In this document: piece by piece, positions 11,430 to 20,238 of the stretch | Numbering within the stretch: the first letter of the stretch is position 1 | Layout of the letters: the number at the start of each line of letters is the position of its first letter | Origin: Phallusia mammillata | Lineage: Eukaryota; Chordata; Ascidiacea; Phlebobranchia; Ascidiidae | NCBI GenBank assembly: GCA_003260075.1 | Contig: QLIY01000009.1 | Coordinates: forward strand, 177,747-241,746 | Reading direction: 5' to 3' | DNA: 64,000 nucleotides | Notes under the pieces: model-generated | What the model was told of the DNA's origin: nothing | What the model saw: only the letters and a program-made list of their open reading frames with translations | The model's database searches: none | Program-made: the position numbers and the translations under genes

Positions 11430-13272
11430 ATGTCTTTTCGCGAAGGTTTGTCGTCGACTTTCTTGTCGGTGTTAGCAACCGAGATGGGTGACAAAAGCTT
11501 TCTTCTTGCGGCAATTTTTTCAATGCACTATCAAAGGCAAATGGTATTTTTTGCAGTTCTTTTAGCGCTTCTTTCTATTACGTGGATCTCGGGTAAGTAT
11601 AAAGTACGTTTTGTAATGTCCAATTTGAAGAGAATTTAAGTTAGTAAATTCGATTTGACTTAATTTGCACCAGAACTTAGAGGCTTTTATAGGCTTTGCA
11701 TTATGAGTGAGCTCATTTCGCAATCAAGTGAGGACGTTGCTTACAAATGCCACACAATTTATTGGAAAACTGACACCAATACCATAGCCATTGTATTACA
11801 TGGAAATGTGTTTATTGTCGCACCAAATTCGTTATTTGCTATGTCACTAACCATTTGTTAATTTTAAAGCTTTTCTTGGTTATTGCATCGGTGGACACAA
11901 GTCGGTCATTTCCGGGTATTTGCCTGTGCTTGGTAGTCTTGTCTTTTTGTTTTGCGGTGCTAAAATGATTTACGAGGGAATTTTGACTGACGGGCATCAA
12001 CTTAAAGTAACTGTTTCCAGAATGGTGGAAGATCATACACATTTGCCAAACCATGTAAGTTTTTAAGCTTTACTATTTCCAAAAGCTTTGAGACTACAAT
12101 TAAAACAAGTATGCTTTCTAGGACGAAGCTACAAGCAAAATTCCAGGTCGTTTTAATATTTTTGAAGTTTTTCTTGATTCACCGTTCAGACAGAACTTTT
12201 TTCACGTGAGTCGACTCTGTTAAATTAACAAACTTTGGTAAATATAAACAATGTTTAAACAATGAAGCATATTGCCTCAATGCAAAAGGTAAAATACAAT
12301 TTGTTTTTGTTTGTTTGATACTGTGTTTTTCATAATAATTACCTATTCAAGTCAACACAATTATTTGTTTTTCCAACATTTAGCATTAATTTTTAATCAG
12401 TTCCTGTTTGTGTATAATCCTGCAAAAACCAGGTCACATACATACCATAGCCTACTGCGAAATTAAATTAAATATTTTATATTATTTGGTTAAACGAATT
12501 AACAAACAAAATCCACATTACAAATTGGCTAACCCGTCACTTGTTTGTTTTGCCCCGTCAGGTATTCGGCGTTGCGTGCTTTACAGAAATTGGTGACAGA
12601 TCACAAATGATTGCCTTCTTTCTCGGAACAAGTAAAAACATGTACGGAGTGTTTGTTGGGTCATTGCTCGGCCACGCAATATGCACCTGCCTGGCTGTTA
12701 TTGGTGGAAAGGCAGTTGCCGAGTACTTGTCTGTCAAAGCAGGTTTGTAAAGAACTGAATTAAAATTGACCTAGATTTGACTGTTTGATTGTTTCATTTT
12801 TATCCTTGGTGGGTTTGTAACACCTGAATGCATTATGGTCACATTGAATCAGCGGTCGAGCGGGGGGGGGGTTTTGCCCCGTCAGGTATTCGGCGTTGCG
12901 TGCTTTACTGAAATTGGTGACAGATCACAAATGATTGCCTTCTTTCTCGGATCAAGTAAAAACATGTACGGAATGTTTGTTGGGTCATTGCTCGGCCACG
13001 CAATATGCACCTGCCTGGCTGGGGGGGGGGGTGCATTATGGTCACATTGAATCAGCCGTCGAGCTGGCTGTTATTTATTTTCAAAGTCAAATGAATCATT
13101 TGTATACACAAGGTACGAGACGGTTTGGCGTCTCCTGGTCAAAATTAATTTGTAATGTTCGAGTTTTAGCTATAACCTTTATGCGAGACTAATGCATGTA
13201 TTTCCGTTTGCAGTCAATCTTGTCGGAGGAACACTTTTTATCATTTTTGCTATGGCACCTTTATGCACGTAG
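11430..13272 (+). CDS. TMEM165 / GDT1 family (UPF0016) Golgi Ca2+/Mn2+-H+ exchanger
   Basis: Multi-pass membrane protein of the UPF0016 family; relatives in animals and yeast work in Golgi manganese and calcium homeostasis and support glycosylation. Exons: 11430-11592, 11870-12054, 12122-12205, 12562-12742, 13214-13272, phases consistent, 223 aa. Both hallmark E-x-G-D-(K/R)-S motifs are present: EMGDKS (residues 18-23) and EIGDRS (153-158), each in a hydrophobic segment, separated by a charged loop (exons 2-3). A TAA lies in frame directly before the ATG, so the protein starts at the first UPF0016 repeat. It lacks the N-terminal signal and first membrane segment of vertebrate TMEM165 (about 324 aa). 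Part of exon 4 is falsely repeated at 12872-13021. The 3' end faces the light chain gene. Function is inferred from the family. Confidence 0.92.
12862..13064. repeat. Two G10 spacers with false copy of TMEM165 exon 4
   Basis: After G10 (12862-12871), positions 12872-13021 copy 12548-12697, which is the acceptor and most of exon 4. A second G10 (13022-13031) then precedes 13032-13064, a copy of 12829-12861. The order is A-B-G10-A'-G10-B'. The real intron and the end of the exon are missing from the second pass. This is best explained by overlapping contigs placed side by side, so the second exon should not be annotated. Confidence 0.8.
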
Positions 13273-13443
13273 AGACTGGTCGATCCCAACATTTTTGTTC
13301 CTTTGAAAACGCTACTAACCTCCGGGTACGCGTTAATTGTTGCATATAACAGCTGTTGGGATTAAGCTTTTTTTGTGTTTACATCTGTATTTTCTGTTTA
13401 TTTCTCGTTATTTAATTAGTTGTTTACGACCAACCATTCAGAC

Positions 13444-13639
13444 CAGAGTTGTAAGTCGGGCCGGGGCTTTTTTGGGCCGGGTTAGGTCTTAGATTTCCTT
13501 GTAAAAACGGGCTTGATTCGGTCCTAACATTACACTCTGTGTCAATATTTTTAAAACTAAATTTAACTAGTTGTTGGACCTTGTACTTTGGGGTTCGGGC
13601 CGGGTACGGGCTCCAATTTCCGGTCAAGTTACAACGCTG
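13444..13639. mobile_element. Non-autonomous hAT-type element (196 bp)
   Basis: Starts CAGAGTTGTAAGTCGGGCCG and ends with the inverted AAGTTACAACGCTG. Flanking 8-mers ATTCAGAC (13436-13443) and ATTCATAG (13640-13647) are a decayed target duplication. Same family as 7584-7783. It sits between TMEM165 and the first light chain gene, and is absent from the equivalent place beside the second light chain gene. Confidence 0.78.
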
Positions 13640-13696
13640 ATTCATAGGTATACGCCTGGTAGTACAAAACCAAAAATGTTTCAAAGAATCATTTAA

Positions 13697-13702
13697 TTTA
13701 TT
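13697..13702 (-). terminator. Polyadenylation signal of light chain gene 1
   Basis: AATAAA on the minus strand, 67 nt past the stop codon at 13769. The paralogue has the same signal at almost the same distance (17788-17793), which supports it. Confidence 0.65.
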
Positions 13703-13768
13703 GCGAAAAACGAAAATTTATGTGACTAACTGTAGATTCAATACACGTCTTCATCAAATAAAGGATGT

Positions 13769-14760
13769 TTACTTTTCTTCTTTCTTTCCGTCGATGAGGT
13801 ACTTGCAAAAAGCTGAAGGACAAAATTCGTTCAAGTAATGTTGTATTAAAAAGCCAAAAATTGAAAACTTACTTTCGACGTTAAGACTACCGTTCATGTC
13901 TTCTTGTCCGTCCATAACATCGCTGATTTCGTTAGGTGTTAGTTTCTCACCTGAAGAAGACAAGTATTGTTTACGTTATTGCCTTTCTATTTTTGACAAT
14001 TAACACAAAGGAAAGTTACAGTTAGGTCACGAGCACGATGTTTAAATTGTGTCTTTTTTATTTACTGCTTTTACCTAAGGTTCGCAAGACGTGTCTAATC
14101 TCAGCTCCCATGACAGTTCCGTTGCCCTCCTTATCGAAAACACGAACGCCTTCAAGAATGTCATCGTAGGTTCCTTCTGTCACTTCCGTTAGAACTTTTT
14201 GATAGACGGCCAAAAACTCTTCGTACTTAAACTTTTTGGCAGCCATGTCTGCAAAAATTAAACTGTCCATTGAACTTTTCTGAACGCTAAATCCTGCTTG
14301 TTATTTTGTACAACAAACCTTCTTTAGAGGGATTTCCTAAGACGTTGGCAACATCTTCGTTGGTTGGGTTAAAGTTCAATGAACGAAGAATGCTTCCGAC
14401 TTGCTCGTACCCGATTTCCAATTCAGGGGTTTGGCTAAAAACTTCGAAAGCTTCTTTAATGTCTGAGGACACAAAAGTTACCTTAGCATAAAAATTATTT
14501 CTTGTGGGCACGGTGCTTACCACCATGACCCAACGTAAGATAAAACACGCTCATAACCATGTGTTTTCACATTTAGAACGTAAAAAAGCTGCCAAAACGA
14601 CTTCCTCACCTTCGATTTGGCTTTCATTCAAGTCGACCTGTAAAAACACGACAGAATCATTAAAAAAAATTTTTAAACAAAAGCATATGCACGCCAAATT
14701 GTTTTCGCAAGCAAAAAGAGGTATAAGTCAATTAAACAGTTGCAACTAACGACTTACCAT
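13769..14760 (-). CDS. Myosin essential (alkali) light chain 1
   Basis: EF-hand light chain that wraps the myosin lever arm, in muscle or non-muscle myosin II. Minus-strand exons in coding order: 14758-14760 (ATG only), 14610-14637, 14319-14462, 14075-14248, 13873-13950, 13769-13812; 156 aa, the normal family length. Phases agree at every junction. Family landmarks: IKEAFEVFSQTPE (EF1 region), NPTNEDVANVLGNP, KKFKYEEFLAVYQ, the near-invariant VFDKEGNGTVMGAEIRHVL and EKLTPNEISDVMDGQEDMNG; C-terminus FCKYLIDGKKEEK. The ATG forms the whole coding part of exon 1, preceded by an untranslated leader rich in GCTCAA-type sequence. The N-terminus has no long Ala/Pro extension, so it is the short A2/MYL6-like form. 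A closely related gene lies 3 kb upstream on the same strand. Vertebrate paralogue not assignable. Confidence 0.95.
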
Positions 14761-14904
14761 CTTTACTTCTGTTTGTTGCTGAGCTTGAGAAAAAGTTGAA
14801 GAAAAGGCGGTAGTTGAGCTAGATGCGCTTGGTAGTTGAACTTGAGCTTGTTTGCTGTTGAAGACCGAAGGCTGATTGTGATGCAACAAGAAGAAACACA
14901 GCCC

Positions 14905-14970
14905 TTTAAATACTATTTGTGACATCATCGTCACCCTATCATCGCGTCAAAATTGACAGTTTGAACTTTT
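14905..14970 (-). promoter_or_regulatory. Proximal promoter of light chain gene 1
   Basis: A TATA-like TATTTAAA (14905-14912, minus strand) is preceded by the 16-bp dyad GTGACNNNNNNGTCAC (14919-14934) and a further conserved stretch to about 14970. About 60 bp align with the promoter of the second light chain gene at roughly 85% identity, while introns do not align. The dyad resembles paired CRE half-sites and T-box-like GGTGAC; CREB and Tbx6 inputs are known for ascidian muscle genes. Binding here is inference. Confidence 0.6.
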
Positions 14971-17584
14971 GTTGCCCCCCTCAACTTCGCCAGTTTAGCG
15001 GTCATTGGTGAAATATCCGTCGCCGATTAATTATCTGCCAAAGCGGGGTAGTGATTAAGGTTAAGATTTAAAACTGCTGGGTTTCAGCCAGTTTTTGTTT
15101 ATTCCGATCCTGGGAATATAACTCTTTAGGTCCTAGGATTTAAGCCAAATATTTTACACCAGATAGGTGTACTTTTCGTCTAATTATTAGACTAAATTTG
15201 AATGAAACTATCATGTTTTCCCACTAAATTTAACCACCATGTTTGAATTCCCCTCTTTAACAATGAAGTTTTTTATTCGATTAAATATGCTTCACTTTGT
15301 GGCCAAACAATTAGATTTGTAATCTTGGATAATTTAATAAAACTCAAAACAACAAGTTAGGTACCAATGTATTATACAATTTCCCTTTGCATGTACCTAA
15401 CTTTCCACTGGTGGAAAATTTCCCACCAGGTAAGAACCACTGCGCTAAGTCGGAAGCAACAAGTTCTGCGTTCTGTTCTCTTTTGAAAAATGTGTCTAAT
15501 TAAGTACGTCGATTCCATAGTAGTGAATAGACGCCCCTGTTTTTATTGGAATAGCCTGTAATGGCCATTTTCTGGTAAGAAGGGCCACTGTGACTGTTGC
15601 GTCATATTTTCCCACAGGTATTGTACAGTGTATGCCATTATTTTCATTTTAGTACAGCTGGTTCTTTCATTTTGCTATGCGATTCATTTCTTTTCAAGTT
15701 ATAAGTTATATTTTTCACAACTTTATTTTTTTTATGCAGCTATTGCATTTTAACCCAAAGCTTGATTTCTATCCGACTAGAACTGGAAAATCTACTAACA
15801 CAAAACCCACATCAGACAAGTTTTCTAAAACCGTTAGGTGGCGCAACGAGCATTTGCAAATATTTCACATATAATTTGTGTAAACATGCTGACGTTTAGA
15901 GCTATTAACGTTGGGCTGAGGTTTCATAATAAAGTTCCTAACGTTGAGTTTAGTTCTCATCCCTAACCAAAGTCTCCCTGTTAATTTAAATAACTGCGCT
16001 CTTTTACGCTGTCTATAGGTATTTAGCAAACCTTTTCTACTGTGAGCAGTGTTTTTTTAAGGTGTTTTGGCCCCAGCGGTTTCCCAAAATTTACCAGTAG
16101 CCTAATAAATAATTCGTTTACGCAAATATGGCTATTTTTTGTTATTTAAATGAAACACTTGCGGTCTCTTAAAACTACTTAGCGTCACCCAAACCAAACC
16201 TTAAAAAAACCTGACTGTGAGTTCTAACGTTAGTATAGCTCTACCCCCAGAACTCAGTAGGGAAACTCACAATGGACGAGCTGTTATCATTAGATCTCAC
16301 AACAGACAAAGCTTGCTAAATACCGATGGATGGCGTAAAGAGCAGTTATTTATATTACCAGTGAGACTTAGGTTAAGGAACTAAATATAGCTATTACTAT
16401 TATTAATACAACGCCTCACCTCAATTCCCTAAAGTTAGGTTTACTACCAAAATTACTTAAACTTTGCTGTTTTAAAATTAAAGTACGGCGACTGATTTAC
16501 TATTACCTAATATGTACACTAAGTTGCATGTAAATTGAACGATTTTCAACCAAACAAACCACAACGCAATTTCTAGTCTGCCACGTTTGCGTCTAAGATT
16601 TGCTTTTACCATTCTATGTGCGAATATACACTGATGCCGACATGCGATTTATGACAAGAGGTATTTTTTCCATATTATCCCCAACCGTGTGACAAGCAAA
16701 CCTAAACTACACAAGTATCGAAATTTGCCAAAAGGAGTATAAAGGTAAGATAAAGAAAGGCTTATATCCATGCAATAAATACTGAATAAGCAATAACCTT
16801 TATGTTTAAATAGGTTCAACAATGTCAAAGAGAATATATCCCTAGTGATTGTTCTGGTTAGAAAAAAAACTGACACGAGACGAAGACAGTACACCGTTGC
16901 AGTAACGCAAGAATGTTTTTTTGGACGATAAACGAAAAGATGGCAATGTTCGAGACAAAGAGAATGCTATTGCGAGGAATATACTAATTTGTGGTGACGA
17001 CACGCATTGCGTTTGAAAGAAACGCCTTTTTTTTCTCGTTTTGCCTTTTTTCCTGCGTTCCGTTTACCTGTCTTGTTTTGGCGTGTCACGGCTCATTCTT
17101 CTTCTGGCGACCATAATAAATTGTGTGAAACAAACACTGTCAACAACGTTTTTCGAAAACAAAACAACACAATGTACACAGGAGACAGCAAATTATTTTA
17201 GTGCGATCCACATGTAGACTATAAATATTGTGTTTAGTATTTTGTTCTTATGAAATGGTAAACTGGATGTTTATTAAAATACTAATCATCTCTTTACTTA
17301 AAAAATTACATGAAGCTAATATTTTCTTATTCCTGAAAAGATACGTTTTAAACGTGTAAAGAAATTTGTGCTATATGTTAGCTTCATTTTCCCTGCTTGT
17401 AGAAACTTTTTAATTCCCTGAATCAACCATTGTTTTCATCCTGTTATGTTTGACACACTACTCAGTTTTAAAATATTTATGCTAATCATCACAATATCAA
17501 CTCAGCGCAAAATTTTCAAGGAGGGAACATAGGTGCATGGGTTTGTCATAGTTAAATTGATACATCGTATTGTGTGAGTTTTCA

Positions 17585-17598
17585 GGGGGGGGGGGGGG
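17585..17598. other. G14 run at the duplication breakpoint
   Basis: Fourteen G directly before the TMEM165-derived relic. It resembles the other spacers, but I could not find a duplicated flank. The true left breakpoint of the duplicated unit may be hidden here. Confidence 0.5.
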
Positions 17599-17685
17599 TT
17601 CATCCTTTGTGCTATGGCAACCTTTATGAGTGGTTATATAGAAACTGATTGGTTTTACTTTGAAAATACTTAAGGCTGTTTAAAC
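17599..17685 (+). pseudogene. Relic of the TMEM165 last exon
   Basis: TCATCCTTTGTGCTATGGCA and the following CCTTTATG match the last coding exon of TMEM165 (TCATTTTTGCTATGGCACC, 13240-13258) and its downstream ACTTTGAAAA region. The relic lacks the rest of TMEM165. It lies at the same distance and orientation relative to light chain gene 2 as the real exon does to light chain gene 1. It is best read as the carried-along edge of a tandem duplication. Confidence 0.6.
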
Positions 17686-17787
17686 TTGCAACGACCTGAA
17701 CATTTTTTGCATGACTTTTTTTGTGGATATTCTGTGTTTTTTTTCCGCGTGGTAAAACAAAACGAAATATTTTAAAGAATCGTATAG

Positions 17788-17793
17788 TTTATT
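17788..17793 (-). terminator. Polyadenylation signal of light chain gene 2
   Basis: AATAAA on the minus strand 64 nt past the stop codon at 17857, matching the position in the paralogue. Confidence 0.65.
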
Positions 17794-17856
17794 ACGAAAA
17801 AGTTTTAAATAAACAATAGTAGATTCAGTAGATGGCTTGATCACGATAAGGGATGT

Positions 17857-18943
17857 TTATTTTTCTTCTTTCTTTCCGTCGATGAGGTATTTGCAAAAAG
17901 CTAGAAGACAAAATGCATAGTAATGTTATAGGTAATGCCCCATTTTAAGCAGGTCTGAACATTGAGATTGAGAACTTACTTTCGATGTTAAGGGGGGGGG
18001 GGCCGTCGATGAGGTATTTGCAAAAATCTAGAAGACAAAATGCGTAGTAATGTTATAGGTAATGCCTCATTTAAGCAGGTCTGAACATTGAGATTGAGAA
18101 CTTACTTTCGATGTTAAGACTGCCGTTCATGTCTTCTTGTCCGTCCATAACAGAGCTGATTTCGTTAGGGGTAAGTTTCTCACCTAAAATAAATCAGTAA
18201 GTTACATTTAGCCAACATGTTGTTTAAACTGTGCCATGAGAGTTTTTGATTCAATGCTTTTACCTAAGGTTCGCAAGACGTGTCTGATCTCAGCCCCCAT
18301 GACAGTTCCGTTGCCCTCCTTATCGAAAACACGAACGCCTTCAAGGATGTCATCGTAGGTTCCTTCTACAACGTCCTTAAGAACTTGTTGGTAGACGGGC
18401 AAGAACTCCTCATATTTAAACTTTTTGGCAGCCATGTCTGCAAAAAAATAAATTTTGCAGTTTTTGTGAACGCCAAATTCCGCGTGTTATATCGTAAAAC
18501 AAACCTTCATTAGATGGCCTTCCAAGGACTTTATGGACATCTTCGTCGGTTGGGTTAAGGTTCAATGAACGGAGAATGCTTCCGACTTGATCGTATCCGA
18601 TTTCCAATTCAGGAGTTTGGCTGAAAACTTCGAAAGCTTCCTTGATGTCTAAAAAAGCATAATTTACTTTAAAGCACAAAAAACGCCAACGAGATAAAAT
18701 AAATCCTATGTGGTTATCACTATGCCCAAACACGTGTAACCATATTTTATTAAATTGTGGGTTTATTACATCTTCAAGAACGACTTTCTTACCTTCGAGC
18801 TGGCTGTCATTCAAGTCGACCTGGAATGCGCAATAAAATTTGTAAAAAAAATAGTAAAAATCAAAGATGCAAACTTAACTACTACATATTTTTTAAACAC
18901 CACAAGGAGATGAAATAGTTAATTGACTATGACAACTTACCAT
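17857..18943 (-). CDS. Myosin essential (alkali) light chain 2, tandem paralogue
   Basis: Same role and same six-exon structure as light chain gene 1, 156 aa. Exons in coding order: 18941-18943 (ATG only), 18793-18820, 18505-18648, 18264-18437, 18106-18183, 17857-17900. Exon lengths are identical to gene 1 (28, 144, 174, 78, 44). Protein differences are few and mostly conservative: VDLNDSQLE at the start, GYDQVGSILRSLNLNPTDED, VHKVLGRPSNE, LPVYQQVLKDV, NEISSVMDG. VFDKEGNGTVMGAEIRHVL is unchanged. Introns are not alignable, so the duplication is not recent or allelic. A G10 join in the last intron adds a stray part of exon 5 (17974-17992) and of exon 6 (18003-18027); these should be ignored. 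Confidence 0.94.
17876..18118. repeat. G10 spacer with false copies of light chain gene 2 exon ends
   Basis: G10 at 17993-18002 separates 17876-17992 from a near-identical copy, 18003-18118. The copies contain the 5' part of exon 6, the last intron and the 3' end of exon 5. The truncated exon 6 copy lacks the stop codon. Confidence 0.8.
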
Positions 18944-19085
18944 CTTTGCTTTTGTTTGTTGCTGAGCTTAAAAGGTTGAAGAAAAGGCGGTAGGTGAGCT
19001 GAATGTCCTTCGTAGTTAAACTTGAGCTTGTTTACTGTTGAAGACTGAACACTGATTGTGATGCAACAACAACGAATAAAGTCAG

Positions 19086-19150
19086 TTATATACTATTTGT
19101 GACATCATTGTCACCCTATTATGGCGTCAAAACTAACAGCTCGAACTTTC
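19086..19150 (-). promoter_or_regulatory. Proximal promoter of light chain gene 2
   Basis: TATATAA (19086-19092, minus strand), then the dyad GTGACNNNNNNGTCAC at 19099-19114 and a conserved tail containing GGCGTCAAAA (+ strand). It aligns with 14905-14970. The start codon is about 145 nt downstream, leaving room for a leader of about 110 nt. Confidence 0.6.
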
Positions 19151-20238
19151 TTTCTCCGTCCCACAGCCGGTGACAACAGCTCGATCAATTATCGCTTTGA
19201 ATTTAATCGCCATCTGCCAACTCCCGCAATCGATTATGCCAGTTCACATAACGATAACATCTACATTTGTTGGCCAAAGGTTTTTATCAAAACTAATCAG
19301 TAATTTTACTCACTTTGGAATTTGGATATGCCACTGCAAACAAAATCTTCGGAATAAAGACGGCATTTACGTAGTCAAGGAGTTTATTAGAGTTACAATG
19401 TCTTAGTGAGCAAAATTACTGACAGTTTTGATACATAGCAAGGTTGGGAACAAAAACCCGCGCTATATTGTGTTTTATAACGTGTTGTTACAGTCTACCA
19501 AGCCAAACATCGATCGTTTGTTTCTTGATCATAAGTACAAAAAGATTGCAAATTCTTTGATGAAATATATGTTTATTTTGCAATCCAGTTCTCTGTTACA
19601 AAACTTTGTTTGCTATTAAGACGGATTTTAAAAATTATTTACGGACACAGATTTTACGCCGAATTCCGGTTCTAAAACTTCGGTCAAATTTACCTTTAAG
19701 TCAATATTACTGACTCATATTTTAAATTGATTTATTTGATAATAAAACACATCTTGATTTCTATATTCTTCGCTTTTAGTTTTTTCCCCGCTAGGTGGCG
19801 TTAAAAACGTATGTGCGTTTCTCCATTACGTTACGTCATAGTTCATTCAAAAGTTGTGGGATTTTGGTTGTTGAATGACATCACTAAAAATCATCACATG
19901 CCCAAAAGATAGAATGAATAGGCAGTGTTTTAACAGAAGTATAAAAAGAAAACCAAGTTGTTTGAAGAATTTTTTTAATGTAGTTTTAATGTGACAGAAA
20001 TTTCGCTTTTTATATATTTTAGAAATTAGAGTACTCTGAAGAATGTGATATTCATATTATTGTAATGATGTTTGCTATTACTAATAATACAATTTTTATG
20101 TTGATTTATTACATGACCAGGTTATAAACCTATTTACAGAAAATTAATGCAATAAAAATATGACATTGCATTGTTTTCGGCTTTTCGCAAAACAAACCTG
20201 TACAAACTAACCAGTGAGAAACCAGCCAACAATCTAGC
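19151..20238. other. Intergenic region between light chain gene 2 and POSH
   Basis: AT-rich DNA separating two divergent genes. It should hold the POSH promoter, but I see no distinctive core element. No open frame resembles a protein. Confidence 0.45.

Larger units (their letters stand above)
14971..17856. other. Spacer between the two light chain genes
   Basis: AT-rich sequence with no recognisable gene. A hAT-like right end, TAAGAACCACTG, lies at 15431-15442 without a clear partner. The last 260 bp (17599-17856) align with the 3' end of TMEM165 and the 3' flank of light chain gene 1, marking the duplication boundary. The rest shows nothing I can name. Confidence 0.55.
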
